64,000 nucleotides of DNA from Microbulbifer variabilis (GTDB taxonomy: Bacteria; Pseudomonadota; Gammaproteobacteria; Pseudomonadales; Cellvibrionaceae). This document shows, in pieces, positions 39,586-49,568 of the stretch. The stretch is taken from assembly GCF_023716485.1 (NCBI RefSeq), contig NZ_CP092418.1:1099001-1163000 (forward strand). The letters are read 5' to 3'. The notes beneath the pieces are model-generated. The model made no database searches and was not told where the DNA came from. It saw only the letters and a program-made list of their open reading frames with translations. How positions within the stretch are numbered: position 1 is the first letter of the stretch; each line of letters begins with the position of its first letter. The translations under genes and the position numbers were made by a program.

Positions 39586-40860
39586 TTATTTATAGGGGCA
39601 ACAGCCTTTCTTGATATGATCTATATAGTCCTGTTCAAATAGTTTGAGGGAACTCTGAATGGGTTCAGCTGCCCCAGGAGCCAATGCACAGAAAGTTTTA
39701 CCTGGGGCAATACGCTTACATTGCTCATGTAGCAATTCAAGGTCTTCGGGCAGACCTTCCCCACTCTCGATTCTTTGTAGAACTTTCACAATCCAGGGCA
39801 AGCCATCTCGGCAAGGAGTACACCATCCACAGGATTCGCGCGCAAAAAACTGTGTAAGATTTAGTACCAGCCCAATAGGACAGGTTTTATCATCTAACAC
39901 AATAATTGTACCGGTCCCCATACGGCTACCAGCCTTGCCGATCACGTCATAATCCATAGGGAGATCGAGGTGATCGGGCCCCAGGAAATCAGTAGATCCT
40001 CCGCCTGGTAGGAAGCCTTTTAGCCGAAGTCCATCTCTCATGCCACCGGCATACTGTTCAATAATTTCGCGAATAGGGGTACCCATTGGCAATTCCCAAG
40101 TGCCGGGATTTTTGACTTTGCCGCTGACGCCAAATATTTTACTGCCAGCATCCTGTCCGACGCCCAAGCCACGGTACCAGTCGACTCCATATGCTACCAA
40201 ATGGGGTATATTGCAGAAGGTTTCTACATTATTTACAACCGTAGGTTTACCCCATAAGCCACTTACTTGAGGGAATGGTGGTTTAGCTCTGGGGATTGCA
40301 CGTTGCCCCTCAAGAGCATTGAGAAGCGCTGTCTCTTCACCGCAGATATAATTACCTGCACTGCGATGCACAAAAATTTCCAATGAAAAATCACTATCAA
40401 AAATATTTTTTCCGATAAGACCTTGAGATTTTGCTTCCTCTATTGCTCGCTCCAGGCGTTCTGCTGCCAGGTGATATTCCCCGCGAATGAATATGTAACC
40501 AATGGATGCGCCTATGGCGTAGGCAGCAATTGCCATCCCTTCTAATAATAAATGTGGATCACGCTCCATAAGGAGGCGGTCTTTGAATGTGCCCGGCTCC
40601 ATTTCATCTGCGTTGCAGACAACAAACTTTTGCTCAGGGGATCCTTCGCCTCGGGGAACAAAGCTCCACTTCAATCCAGTGTTAAATCCCGCCCCACCGC
40701 GTCCACGTAACCCGCCATCTTTGACAAGATTGATAATGTCATCCGGTACCATAGAGTGCGCTTTTCGCCATCCTTGGTAACCATCATTATCCAGGTACTG
40801 GGTGATATCTGCTGCGGTATTTTCTTTGGAGATATTTTTAGTGAGAGGATTTGTCAGCAT
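39586..40860 (-). CDS. nuoF: NADH-quinone oxidoreductase subunit F
   Basis: NADH- and FMN-binding subunit (424 residues). The glycine-rich FMN/NADH motif GLRGRGGAGFNTGLKW is near residues 50-65, with GEETALLNALEG near 190. The [4Fe-4S] N3 site ESCGWCTPCRDG (near 345) has its fourth Cys further on in KTFCALAPGA. It overlaps the 3' end of nuoE by 23 bases, implying coupled translation. Confidence 0.95.
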   Translation of the reverse strand: MLTNPLTKNISKENTAADITQYLDNDGYQGWRKAHSMVPDDIINLVKDGGLRGRGGAGFNTGLKWSFVPRGEGSPEQKFVVCNADEMEPGTFKDRLLMERDPHLLLEGMAIAAYAIGASIGYIFIRGEYHLAAERLERAIEEAKSQGLIGKNIFDSDFSLEIFVHRSAGNYICGEETALLNALEGQRAIPRAKPPFPQVSGLWGKPTVVNNVETFCNIPHLVAYGVDWYRGLGVGQDAGSKIFGVSGKVKNPGTWELPMGTPIREIIEQYAGGMRDGLRLKGFLPGGGSTDFLGPDHLDLPMDYDVIGKAGSRMGTGTIIVLDDKTCPIGLVLNLTQFFARESCGWCTPCRDGLPWIVKVLQRIESGEGLPEDLELLHEQCKRIAPGKTFCALAPGAAEPIQSSLKLFEQDYIDHIKKGCCPYK

Positions 40861-41404
40861 GGATTTGTTTCTTTTTATCGATTAGTGCGTCGATAGCTGA
40901 TTCATCGAGGTTTCTATACATTTCCTCTCCCAGCATGAGTACAGGCGCTTTATCACAGTCGCCTAAGCAGGGAGCCTCTAGTAGAGTAAATATTCCATCC
41001 TTAGTTGTCTGGCCTGGTTCAATTTGTAGACTCTGGCTTATGTGTTTTTGTAACTGATCACAGCCCATAACCCAGCAGCTGGCACTTTTACAAAGCAAGA
41101 TCACTTCTTTCCCAACGGGCTGACGAAAAATCAGTTGAAAATAAGTGGCTACGCTCTCCAGTTGAGCTACAGGCATGTCCAAGTAGTTTGCAATGGCCTG
41201 TAGACTACCGTCTGAAATCCAGCCCCGATACTTTTGTACGATTCTAAGTGCTTCTAAACCCACAGAAGATTTTCCCTCATAGTGAGAGGCCTCTTCATCA
41301 ATTTCTCGCTTTTCCTCATCGGTGAGGGTTTCGGAGAGTTCTTCTGGATCCTTGTTACTTTGCTCCATTACTTCGATCAGTTCCGGTTCTAGTACGCTGG
41401 ACAT
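40838..41404 (-). CDS. nuoE: NADH-quinone oxidoreductase subunit E
   Basis: Thioredoxin-like [2Fe-2S] subunit of 188 residues. Ligand cysteines occur in LCKSASCWVMG and APCLGDCDKAP, the classical N1a arrangement. The N-terminus is extended by an acidic segment of about 30 residues compared with the E. coli protein. It is separated from nuoCD by 130 bases, a relatively long gap inside the operon. Confidence 0.94.
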   Translation of the reverse strand: MSSVLEPELIEVMEQSNKDPEELSETLTDEEKREIDEEASHYEGKSSVGLEALRIVQKYRGWISDGSLQAIANYLDMPVAQLESVATYFQLIFRQPVGKEVILLCKSASCWVMGCDQLQKHISQSLQIEPGQTTKDGIFTLLEAPCLGDCDKAPVLMLGEEMYRNLDESAIDALIDKKKQIHADKSSH

Positions 41405-41534
41405 TTTCGCCTCCTATGGTCGAATCACGGAGGCATCTAGAAGATGCTACTGCCGTCGGTGGTTACTGCGACATAAGAGCATCGAATCCTGTATTTCATA
41501 AATCTCCCCATAATCTCAGCTGAATTTATTGTTG

Positions 41535-43340
41535 TTATCGGTCAACATCTGCCATAACAAAGTCAATACTGGCAATGATTGCAATAAGATCCGCAATTAA
41601 CAGCCCCCGTGACATAAGTGGAATCATTTGTAAATGTGGGAATGAGGGGGTGCGTATTCTGGTGCGGTATGATGTCGTCCCTCCATCGCTGACAATTTGA
41701 TAACTGTTGAGGCCTTTAGTGGCTTCGATTGGGAAACACACCTCACCGGCGGGCATTACAGGTCCCCAACTGTTATTTACAAAGTGTTGGATGAGGGTTT
41801 CTATATCCTGCATAGTGCGCCCCTTTCGTGGAGGCGTCGTCAATGGGTGATCGGATTTATAGGGCCCAGCTGGCATATTTTCCAGGCACTGACGGATAAT
41901 GCGCAGGCTCTGCCACATTTCATCCACTCGCACACGACACCGATCAAAACAATCACCACCATCATAGCTGGGAATATCGAATTCAAATTGGTCATAGCCA
42001 CTGTAAGGGCGTTTTTTGCGTAAATCCCATTCAAGCCCGGTTGCGCGCAGACCGGGACCCGTCACTCCCCACTCCAGTGCTTCAGCGGTATTGTAGACGC
42101 CGATGCCCCGTGTACGTTTTTGTAGCAGTTTATTTTTGATTACCATCCCGTCGTAATCGCGCAAGCGTTGTGGCATATAGTCGAGAAATTCCCGGACCAT
42201 CTTTTCCCAACCCTCTGGTAGATCCTGAGCTACACCGCCGATCCGAAACCAGGCCGGATGCATACGCCCACCAGTGATGGCCTCGACTATGCCAAAAAGT
42301 TTCTCTCGGTCGATAAACATGTAAAAGACAGGGGACATCTGTCCGACGTCCTGAGCAAAGGTGCCGAAAAAGACGAGATGGCTGGAAATGCGGAAAAACT
42401 CGCACATCATTACACGAATAACCTGGGCACGTTCGGGCACCTGAATTCCGGCGAGTTGCTCCAGAGCCAATACGTAGGGCAGGTTATTCATAACGCCACC
42501 CAGGTAATCAATGCGATCTGTATAGGGCACATAGGTGTGCCAGGCTTGGCGTTCTGCCATTTTTTCTGCGCCGCGATGGTGATAACCGATATCCGGTACC
42601 GCATCCACTATTTGTTCACCATCGAGTTGCAGGGCGATGCGAAAAACGCCATGCACACTGGGGTGGTTTGGCCCCAAATTTAGAAACATAAATTCTGAGT
42701 CTTCATTGGCACGAGCCATGCCCCAATCTTCAGGGCGAAATAATAGTGCCTCTTGCTCCTTACGCTCTTTTTCTTCAGAAAGACTGAAAGGGTCTACTTC
42801 TGTGGCGCGTGCATGATGATCCTTACGCAGGGGATGTCCTTTCCAGGTAGTGGGCATCATAATCCGGCGCAAATGTGGATGCCCTTCGAAATTAATCCCA
42901 AAGAGGTCCCAAACCTCCCGCTCATACCAGTTGGCGTTTTGCCAAATGTCATCAATTGATGGCACTGAAAGCTTGGATTCGGCCAGAGCGACCTTAATGC
43001 GGATAAATAAATTGCGAGTGAAAGATAGGAGTTGGTAGACCAGGGTAAAATCACTAGCTGGCTGCTTTTCTGGTCCTTCTCCGCGGTTTACTCGCAAGCG
43101 CTCATCTATTGCGCTGAGGTCGTAAAGCATGGCGAATGGACGAGAAATATCTACCTTGAGAAATTGCAATATGGGAATCAGGGACTGGGCATCTACCCAT
43201 AGAGTGGGCATATCTCCACAATTTGGTTGTAACCAGTAATTGTGCAAATGATATTCCTGGTCGAGATCACGCAGGAATAGCTCAGCCTCCTTGCTATAGG
43301 CAGTCTCACTGTGAATACTTTTTGCTATAACGCCTGTCAT
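41535..43340 (-). CDS. nuoC: NADH-quinone oxidoreductase fused subunit CD
   Basis: Fusion of the NuoC (about residues 1-185) and NuoD (about 210-601) subunits, as in enterobacteria and many other gammaproteobacteria (often called nuoCD). The NuoC part shows [23 protein letters not shown]. The NuoD part shows [28 protein letters not shown] and [13 protein letters not shown], which line the quinone site. The fusion itself supports the gammaproteobacterial assignment. Confidence 0.95.
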   Translation of the reverse strand: MTGVIAKSIHSETAYSKEAELFLRDLDQEYHLHNYWLQPNCGDMPTLWVDAQSLIPILQFLKVDISRPFAMLYDLSAIDERLRVNRGEGPEKQPASDFTLVYQLLSFTRNLFIRIKVALAESKLSVPSIDDIWQNANWYEREVWDLFGINFEGHPHLRRIMMPTTWKGHPLRKDHHARATEVDPFSLSEEKERKEQEALLFRPEDWGMARANEDSEFMFLNLGPNHPSVHGVFRIALQLDGEQIVDAVPDIGYHHRGAEKMAERQAWHTYVPYTDRIDYLGGVMNNLPYVLALEQLAGIQVPERAQVIRVMMCEFFRISSHLVFFGTFAQDVGQMSPVFYMFIDREKLFGIVEAITGGRMHPAWFRIGGVAQDLPEGWEKMVREFLDYMPQRLRDYDGMVIKNKLLQKRTRGIGVYNTAEALEWGVTGPGLRATGLEWDLRKKRPYSGYDQFEFDIPSYDGGDCFDRCRVRVDEMWQSLRIIRQCLENMPAGPYKSDHPLTTPPRKGRTMQDIETLIQHFVNNSWGPVMPAGEVCFPIEATKGLNSYQIVSDGGTTSYRTRIRTPSFPHLQMIPLMSRGLLIADLIAIIASIDFVMADVDR

Positions 43341-43381
43341 GAGGGTCCCATTGTTATTGTTTTATTAGAGCGCTTTAAGCT

Positions 43382-44029
43382 TTAAACCGTATCTGGAGAG
43401 CGCAATAGTTCCGTACGCATCCGTTCTTCTCGATGCAAATCCCGCTGGCTTGGTTTGGCTACTTTTCTGGTTCCATGTTCGTCCACTACCCAACTGAAAT
43501 TTCTGCGCTCGGCAGCAACGGATTTTTGTAGCAGAGTGAGACCCTGCAGTAATGCTTCTGGGCGTGGGGGGCACCCGGGGACATAGACATCAACAGGCAA
43601 AAATTTATCGACACCTTGCACCACGCTGTAAATGTCGTACATGCCGCCAGAGTTGGCACAAGAGCCCATGGATATCACCCAGCGAGGCTCGATCATTTGT
43701 TCGTAGAGCCGCTGTACCACAGGCGCCATTTTTAGGAATACGGTGCCAGAAATTACAATAAGATCAGCTTGCCGTGGCGTTGCACGAATGACTTCTGCGC
43801 CGAAACGGGAGATATCATGGCGGCTGGTAAATGCAGTGGCCATTTCCACATAGCAGCAGGAAAGCCCGAAGTTAAATGGCCAAAGTGAATTAGAGCGTCC
43901 CCAGGCGACTAACTCTTCCAACTTGGCGAGTAGAACATTTTTTTGCAGGTCTTCTTCGAATTCCTCGCCACTTGACTTACGGGAGTCAGAGGCGATGACA
44001 TCATCTGCCTTACTCAGCTGCCAGCGCAT
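43382..44029 (-). CDS. nuoB: NADH-quinone oxidoreductase subunit B
   Basis: Subunit carrying cluster N2, the last electron donor to quinone. The cluster ligands are seen in [10 protein letters not shown] (adjacent Cys pair), [11 protein letters not shown] and [14 protein letters not shown]. The 215 residues include a hydrophilic N-terminal extension. It lies 18 bases after nuoA. Confidence 0.95.
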   Translation of the reverse strand: MRWQLSKADDVIASDSRKSSGEEFEEDLQKNVLLAKLEELVAWGRSNSLWPFNFGLSCCYVEMATAFTSRHDISRFGAEVIRATPRQADLIVISGTVFLKMAPVVQRLYEQMIEPRWVISMGSCANSGGMYDIYSVVQGVDKFLPVDVYVPGCPPRPEALLQGLTLLQKSVAAERRNFSWVVDEHGTRKVAKPSQRDLHREERMRTELLRSPDTV

Positions 44030-44047
44030 GGTGTTTTCCTGGTTTCT

Positions 44048-44461
44048 TTATTGATTATTTTTGCGGCCAATCAAACTTTTTTGTTGTCCGCCCCACTCCA
44101 ATGCACCCAGGCGCCATAGGTAGATCAGCCCTACCAGTAGGATGACAATAAAGATTGTGGCTTCGATAAAGCCGAGAAGTCCGGTCTCAAAGAAGGCAAT
44201 TGACCAGCTAAACAGATAAACCGCTTCCAGGTCGAATACAATGAATAAAATGGCAACCAAATAGTAGGCAACTGAAATTCGCAGGCGAGCACTGCCCTGG
44301 GAGATAATCCCGGATTCAAAAGGTTCATCTGTTGCGGGATCTCTTCTCTTCTGCCCGAGAAAATAGGAAAGGCTCAGCATCAGGACAATTAGTGCGAGTA
44401 CAGCGAGGCAATAAACGACAAGAGGCCACACTTCCGGGTTGAGCTGCTCTGGGTAGTTCAA
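44048..44461 (-). CDS. nuoA: NADH-quinone oxidoreductase subunit A
   Basis: First gene of the nuo operon: a 137-residue membrane protein with three helices. It shows the conserved loop KRRDPATDEPFESGI and the acidic helix FIVFDLEAVYLFSW. The operon promoter should lie upstream, between 44,462 and the integron array end at about 44,880. Confidence 0.95.
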   Translation of the reverse strand: MNYPEQLNPEVWPLVVYCLAVLALIVLMLSLSYFLGQKRRDPATDEPFESGIISQGSARLRISVAYYLVAILFIVFDLEAVYLFSWSIAFFETGLLGFIEATIFIVILLVGLIYLWRLGALEWGGQQKSLIGRKNNQ

Positions 44462-44879
44462 CTTCTTTCTCCCCGTTTTTCTTATGGGTCACGCCCGAAT
44501 TGATTCTTAGTACCGCCGCGAAAATACTTGGTATTTTTTTGATAGGAACGATTTCTGGTACAGAAAACGAATGGAATACTTTTGAGTTGCCCTCTACTTC
44601 AACGAGGTGCCTGCTAGCTCCCAAAATCCTTGTTTGCTTGTTCACTGTTTATAAGGCTTAGTCCAAGATTACGCCAGTATCACTAAGGAACGTTTAATTC
44701 TTATACCTTTACTTTTTATTAGATGGAATTCTGTGATAATTAACGTCAGTGATCGGAAAACTTAATTTTGTGTCAATAAATGGAGATATTTAAGACATGT
44801 ATGGCGCAATAAAATAGGTGAAAAGGCGATGCAAGATAGAGAGAGCTGGGATTGGGATTCATATGGGGAGTGGTGCGGA
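44462..44879. other. Intergenic region between nuoA and the integron array
   Basis: About 420 bases, AT-rich from 44,640 on. It presumably holds the nuo promoter. I see no conserved gene. It marks the junction of core chromosome and cassette array. Confidence 0.45.
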
Positions 44880-44920
44880 GGATAAATCAGGGGACTGTGC
44901 CCCCCGATTTAAGGCGTTAG
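44880..44920 (-). repeat. Partial attC at the distal end of the cassette array
   Basis: Read on the minus strand, the stop codon of the DUF3885 gene sits in GGCTAACGCC, a good attC R'' box (RYYYAAC). It is followed by a GC hairpin (GGGGGCACAGTCCCC). No matching GTTRRRY core follows, so this is a half attC or a decayed terminal one. It marks the far end of the array from the integrase. Confidence 0.5.
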
Positions 44921-45531
44921 CCAAAATTCGTGTCCATCATCTCTCTATCGTAGTCGAGAAGGTATGAGTCGAATTTCTTGTATAGCTGAAACAGTATGGC
45001 CTTGTTGCCAATAACGTCCATGCCTCGAACATCATAAGGCCAAGCTTCAACTCCTTTAGTTAGATCAAAGAGGTAGATGTTTACTAGCGGACATGGCTTG
45101 ACGCCTAAGTCTTGTGCCATGCTGCACCAAAGTAGCTTCTTCAGACTTGATTTGGGTAGTTTTATCGCAATTGTATGCCAGTAATCTTCAGTTTCCCCCT
45201 CAATCCAGCCTTCATCTACCGCTACACGCTCAAGCCAGTGCTCTTTCTCTTTCACTTTCTTGGGAAATAATCCAATGTTTCTAAGCTCACGAAAAGTGGA
45301 GATAGAAGAAACTAGGGGTTCGTTACTAAAGATACGGTAACAGGCAACAATCTCCTTATCGAATATTTCTTCACATATTTCGTGAGATTTACGTAATGCT
45401 AAATCAAATTGATCGAGCCAATCTCCACCTAAGGAAAGCTCAAAACGAAGACCTCCTTTGTGGGCATAGAACAAAGGTCTTTCGAAAGCTTTTCCGGAAA
45501 ATTGAGACTGGATAGATTCTCGAATATTCAT
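44917..45531 (-). CDS. DUF3885 domain protein (integron cassette)
   Basis: 204-residue cytoplasmic protein without a signal. The pattern RPLFYAHKGGLRFELS near the N-terminus and the C-terminal YDVRGMDVIGNKAILFQLYKKF are typical of DUF3885 proteins, which have no known function. I place the start at the ATG at 45531. The frame stays open 32 codons further upstream through the attC into an intron, and that part is not gene-like. It is the last cassette of the array. Confidence 0.7.
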   Translation of the reverse strand: MNIRESIQSQFSGKAFERPLFYAHKGGLRFELSLGGDWLDQFDLALRKSHEICEEIFDKEIVACYRIFSNEPLVSSISTFRELRNIGLFPKKVKEKEHWLERVAVDEGWIEGETEDYWHTIAIKLPKSSLKKLLWCSMAQDLGVKPCPLVNIYLFDLTKGVEAWPYDVRGMDVIGNKAILFQLYKKFDSYLLDYDREMMDTNFG

Positions 45532-45536
45532 TGTAG

Positions 45537-45614
45537 CCTTAACGCCGTCATAACCGGCTGGAGCACATAGTGCGGAGGTCCAGGCAGCTTTGCTGGCAAT
45601 GGTTGATGGCTTTG
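45537..45614 (-). repeat. attC site interrupted by group II intron copy A
   Basis: On the minus strand this has the R' core GTTAAGG (45,537-45,543) and an imperfect palindrome toward CAAAGCC at the other end, where the intron begins. The 5' exon reads TTTG before the intron. The remaining R'' half should have lain beyond the intron but is lost because copy A is truncated. Confidence 0.6.
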
Positions 45615-45817
45615 GTACACCCAACATGGGCGTAGACTAATGGGGTGAAAGCCCACTGTAGGAAGATCACCGTTTAATGAATTCCATTAAATGCTAACTA
45701 ATAGTGAATGGCAACTGTAATACCGCAAGGTCTTGTGGGGAAGAGGTCGATAGAAAAACTACGAGCTGGCCAAGGATACAGAAACCGGTAGATCTAACGG
45801 GTAGAGTAAGTGATGCA
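45615..45817 (+). mobile_element. ORF-less group II intron-like element, copy A (5' part only)
   Basis: Starts GTACACCCAACATGG and follows the family consensus (TGAACTAATGGGGTGAAAG-type segment, then CCATTAAATGCTAACTA, then GATCTAACGGGTAGAGT) up to about 45,817, where similarity stops. The 3' half, including domains V and VI, is missing. It is probably inactive. Confidence 0.7.
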
Positions 45818-46192
45818 CTTTAAAGCTGAATGCAGGCAATAATTACAATCACAAATACATGAATTTATACTTTCGGGTGGCCCAGCAAACTGAATCTCAA
45901 CTTGCCAACGGTTACATTTATGCGATCCCTTATAGAATATAAAAGTTTGTACCAATTACAACTAATTACAGCGTTCGCATTTTCGACGAGGAAGGCTTCC
46001 CGGCTCTAACATTACGGAGTAGATGTGGTGAGTTTCATTGAGTCCGCTTTAAATATCGTTGTTATAGGGGTGTCCGTTTGTAGTTTACACCAAGAAAGAA
46101 TAAGTATTTTATGTTTTGACTTACAGGTGCCTGTAAATATGAGATAATAATAGACTTACTTCCCAGCCAATTTGTAGTTTGGATTTATTTTA
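45818..46192. other. AT-rich stretch before the DUF945 gene
   Basis: About 375 bases joining the truncated intron to the plus-strand DUF945 gene. It contains no recognisable gene and presumably the DUF945 promoter. Confidence 0.4.
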
Positions 46193-47602
46193 ATGAAGAA
46201 ATTATTGAGTGTATTGCTTCCAGCAGCAGTGCTTACTGGTGTTGTTGCACCGAAAATTGCCGGCATTCAACTTGAGTCATCCATTGATGAAATAGTCACT
46301 GCCGCAAATGAAAATTCGGCATATTCGGTTGAAATAAAAAGCATGGATTCATCCTGGTTTTCAACCCAGGCCACCTTTTTGGTCAGCATGGAACTCAATG
46401 CTTTCTCGGATGTGTCAGATCCTCCTGAACTTGAATCTTTTTCTGTAGAAGTAGATTTCAGTGCTTCCCACGGCCCCTTTCGCTTCGGTGAACATGCCGG
46501 TTTCGGATGGCTTGGCTGGACACTAGAAGCTGCCGGTGATCAATTACGTGAACATTTGGTGTGGGCTGAGCAAACTCCTTTTTACCAGCTTCATGGTAAT
46601 ATGAATGTTTTAGGTGGTTATTACTATAACGACAGCATTACACCATTTACTACTGATATTGAAGATCATAAAGCTCAGTTAACTTTCAGCGGTTTCCAGG
46701 GTAAAGGGCAATATCAGAATGGGCAACTAACTTACCAGGGGGGTGCCGATAGCCTTACTGTCACTTCTGAGTTAAGGGATGTCAAGGCTGAAAGGTTGAC
46801 TATGGATATGACCATGCCTTCCTCCCTCAAGGCAATCTTTGAAAGTGCTTTTTATGATTCTGATATAACAATTAACCTTGGTGCCATCAGTTTAAATGAT
46901 AGAGAACAAAACGAAAATATTGACATTGCTGACCTATATGTGAAGGGCAGTACTGAATTCAACCAAGAAAAACAACTGGGAAATATGCAGGTTGCCTACG
47001 GCTCTAAAAAGGTCGACATAGCTGAATTCCATGGTGAAGATCTGGCCCTTGAGATTGAGGTCGCCAATATCAGCCAAGAATTTTGGAAGTCTTATCAGGA
47101 TTTTGCCTACTCACGCAATACGTTGCCTGCTGAAGACGCAGGATCTAAGGCTATGGAGTTTATGAACGCTAATCTGTTATCTTTAGTGGCTGGCGAACCT
47201 CAAGTGAATATTACCAGCTTACGGGGTACTTTCCCGCAAGGCAGCTTTAACAGTAACCTTCATACTAGCTTAGTTGGCATTAGCGTGTTACCGGAGCAAC
47301 CACTAGATCCGGCTTTCTGGCTGTCACATGCCTTAGTTGACGGCAATCTAAGCGGCGATAAAGCCCTGTTTGAATTTATGGCCGTACAAGTGATGAAAGC
47401 TCAATTGAAAAATAACCCGCAAACCCAAGGCATGAGTGAAGAGCAGCTGGAGCAAGTAGCTGCTCAACAAGTGCCGACCATATTAGCGTCTCTTGAGCAA
47501 CAAGGTTTGTTAGTATCAACCAATGACGGCTACAGCTCCAATATCAGTCTGAAAGACAGCGAGTTTAAGGTGAATGAAAAACCTATGCCGCTGCCCCTTT
47601 AG
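46193..47602 (+). CDS. DUF945 (YdgA-like) family protein
   Basis: 469-residue exported protein with an N-terminal signal/anchor (KLLSVLLPAAVLTGVVAP). The IEIKSMDSSWFSTQA-like region near residue 45 and the MDMTMPSS and NITSLRGTFPQG segments agree with DUF945/YdgA proteins, whose function is not established. It runs opposite to the cassette genes and has its own terminator, so it is not an ordinary cassette. It sits between truncated intron copy A and the next cassette. Confidence 0.7.
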   Translation: MKKLLSVLLPAAVLTGVVAPKIAGIQLESSIDEIVTAANENSAYSVEIKSMDSSWFSTQATFLVSMELNAFSDVSDPPELESFSVEVDFSASHGPFRFGEHAGFGWLGWTLEAAGDQLREHLVWAEQTPFYQLHGNMNVLGGYYYNDSITPFTTDIEDHKAQLTFSGFQGKGQYQNGQLTYQGGADSLTVTSELRDVKAERLTMDMTMPSSLKAIFESAFYDSDITINLGAISLNDREQNENIDIADLYVKGSTEFNQEKQLGNMQVAYGSKKVDIAEFHGEDLALEIEVANISQEFWKSYQDFAYSRNTLPAEDAGSKAMEFMNANLLSLVAGEPQVNITSLRGTFPQGSFNSNLHTSLVGISVLPEQPLDPAFWLSHALVDGNLSGDKALFEFMAVQVMKAQLKNNPQTQGMSEEQLEQVAAQQVPTILASLEQQGLLVSTNDGYSSNISLKDSEFKVNEKPMPLPL

Positions 47603-47624
47603 CGGATATTAGCTGTTTGTGACT

Positions 47625-47649
47625 GAAGTGGCTTATCTTAAGCCACTTC
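47625..47649 (+). terminator. Terminator of the DUF945 gene
   Basis: Perfect 11-base stem (GAAGTGGCTTA / TAAGCCACTTC) with a three-base loop, 22 bases after the stop codon, followed by a T/C-rich stretch. Confidence 0.7.
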
Positions 47650-47861
47650 ATACTCTTCTTCTAAGGCTGGCGATTTATCGGTTTTTTTGTGTTTACGGTG
47701 TTTACCTAAGCTATAAACAATGCCGGACATGGTTTAGTTTTTATTTGTGGTGAAAAGTAGGAATATCGGCGCTAATGGCTGCTAATCCATGACTATGACT
47801 TTTTAAGCCCTTTTAGTATGTCTACCAAATACTTCCTGGTCTTACGATAAAACTCCTCTCT

Positions 47862-48101
47862 TCACTGCTTTGAGGCCCATATTGCTAACCTATGCATGAT
47901 AGCCTTCTGTGATATTTTGTCTTCTGGAAGGGGTTGAATTAATTTATCGTGAACTAAAAGACGGTAAATATATTCGAGTTTCTCGTGAGCTGAATCGGTA
48001 GCTTCGAATTCGACAACGCCTCGCTTGGTACCATATGCAGTACCGAGTGCTATAGCCTTTTTCACCATCTCTTTTTCGTTTTTGAGTTTCTTCATTATCA
48101 T
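47862..48101 (-). CDS. Small hypothetical protein (integron cassette)
   Basis: 79-residue soluble protein, Lys/Glu-rich at the N-terminus and helical (EKLEYIYRLLVHDKLIQPLP). I do not recognise a family. An attC with a clear GTTAGGT core lies just upstream (48,129-48,229). The sequence after its stop shows no attC and is probably altered by the insertion of the DUF945 segment. Confidence 0.6.
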   Translation of the reverse strand: MIMKKLKNEKEMVKKAIALGTAYGTKRGVVEFEATDSAHEKLEYIYRLLVHDKLIQPLPEDKISQKAIMHRLAIWASKQ

Positions 48102-48128
48102 CTCTCAAAGAGGTCGTCGATATTACGC

Positions 48129-48229
48129 ACCTAACGCCCGCCTCAACTGCCGGTGGCTACTGTCACCTTATTTATTAAGGTTTTGGCAAAAAAGATGACA
48201 ATGGCCGGAGGTCAATTTACAGGCGCTTG
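48129..48229 (-). repeat. attC site interrupted by group II intron copy B
   Basis: Minus-strand R' core GTTAGGT (48,129-48,135) with a long imperfect palindrome (TGCCGGTGGCTACTGTCACC pairing with the GTGACAATGGCCGG-type arm). It ends at GCGCTTG next to the intron. A clear attC of about 100 bases. Confidence 0.75.
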
Positions 48230-49468
48230 GTGCACTCAGCATGGGCCTGGACTAATAGGGCGAAAGTCCCCTGTAGGAAGATCACCGCTAATGGATTCCA
48301 TTAAATGCTAACTACTAGCGAATGGCAACTGCAATACCGCGAGGTCTTTTGGGGAGACATCCGCCAGCAAAACTTCGAGCTTAGGAACAGAAACATTCTA
48401 TAAGGTTTAGCTGGGTGATCTAACAGGTAGAGTCAATGATGCAGCTGTGCAGTGAAAGTTCACGTTCTTATCTAGGGAGATCTGTTTAGCTGTCAGCGTG
48501 GGCGCTGACTCATAAGTAGGTCCACCACTATCGTGGAGTAGAAAAAATGGTGGAACATAGCCAGAGCCTCGGTCAGAAATGACCAGGGTGATTAAACAGA
48601 ACTCAGCCGACGGCATAGTAGCTAAGTGCCAAGATTAATACCTTGAGCACGGTGAAGGCCTCAACCAAAATCCACGAGTTATAAGACAGGGCAGCCTATC
48701 GATCTGTTGTCAGCCGGCAATAAAGGTGCCACAGGCATTGATGGGATTACCATCAATGAGTTTGTTCGGCACTTCAAGGTAATTGGCGATGAGATTGTTG
48801 AAATTATTCGGCAAGGTCATTATCAACCGCTTCCCGTTAGGCGTGTCTACATCCGCTAGCCAGATGGTGGTCAGCGAGGTCTTGGGATACCTACGATCTT
48901 TGATCGTGTTATTCAGCAAGCTGTTGCCCAAGTTATCCACCCCATCTTCGATAAAATTTTTTCGGAGTTTAGCTATGGCTTCCGTCCAAAACGATCACAG
49001 TATCATGCAGTGAGCAAGCTTAGAAAATATATCGAGGAAGGGAAACGAATAGCGGAGGATGTCGATTTATCTAAATTTTTTGATCGAGTAAATCATGATT
49101 TCCTTATGAGTTTACTTGGCCAAAGAATCAGCGATAAGCGTTTACTCAAATTGATCGCAAGCTACTTGCGCGCAGGATGTGTAGAAGATGGATATTGGAA
49201 AGCCTGTCATGAGGGGGTGCCACAAGGTGGCCCTTTATCGCCGCTGCTTTCCAATATTGTACTCGACCTGCTAGACAAAGAACTGGAAAAACGTTGACAC
49301 AATTTTATCTGCTATGCGGAGAATTTTGTGATCGTCGTTTCCTCTAAACGCGCGGGTGGACGGGTTATGGCGAGTATTAAACGCTTTGTTGAGCGCAAGC
49401 TTAAGCTCAAGGTTAACGATACTAAAAGCCAAGTAATCCCCGATTGTTTTGAAACCCGCAGGCAGTAA
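48230..49468 (+). mobile_element. RT-bearing group II intron, copy B (3' end missing)
   Basis: The 5' part (48,230 to about 48,540) matches the ORF-less family. It then continues into a reverse-transcriptase frame in the position expected of domain IV. It is therefore the parental, protein-coding form of the repeated elements. The intron 3' end is not found here. A matching 3' end occurs at 52,102-52,237, so the copy may have been split by later insertions. Confidence 0.75.
48690..49468 (+). pseudogene. Group II intron reverse transcriptase (decayed)
   Basis: One reading frame, interrupted only by stops, encodes RT domains 1-5 of a bacterial group II intron protein. It shows NKGATGIDGIT, YGFRPKRSQYHAV, DVDLSKFFDRVNHD and GVPQGGPLSPLLSNIVLD. 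There are in-frame stops at TAG 48,857-48,859 and TGA 49,295-49,297. The catalytic YADD is YAEN, so both catalytic Asp are lost. The frame ends at 49,468 before the maturase X and DNA-binding domains. It is not a retron or DGR RT, because the adjoining 5' intron sequence and motifs are group II type. Confidence 0.9.
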
Positions 49469-49568
49469 GTTGCGTCGATCAGTGCTCTCGAATTTGTGTC
49501 GAAACCTCTTCCCGATATCCCTACTATCCGGTAGTTTCTAATTCATCAGGCGTTGATAGGGATAAAGT

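Noticed and set aside
44325..44645. Minus-strand 106-codon frame overlapping nuoA
   Set aside because: It is out of frame with nuoA, Arg/Ser-rich with no family. nuoA is secure.
45615..45817. Interpretation of the repeated elements as MITEs or IS ends
   Set aside because: There are no terminal inverted repeats or target duplications, and the 3' ends show domain V/VI structure and a fixed attC target.
48690..49468. Reverse transcriptase as part of a retron or diversity-generating retroelement
   Set aside because: The motifs (GVPQGGPLSPLLSNI, DVDLSKFFDRVNHD) and the adjoining 5' intron sequence are those of group II introns. No msr/msd or template repeat is seen.
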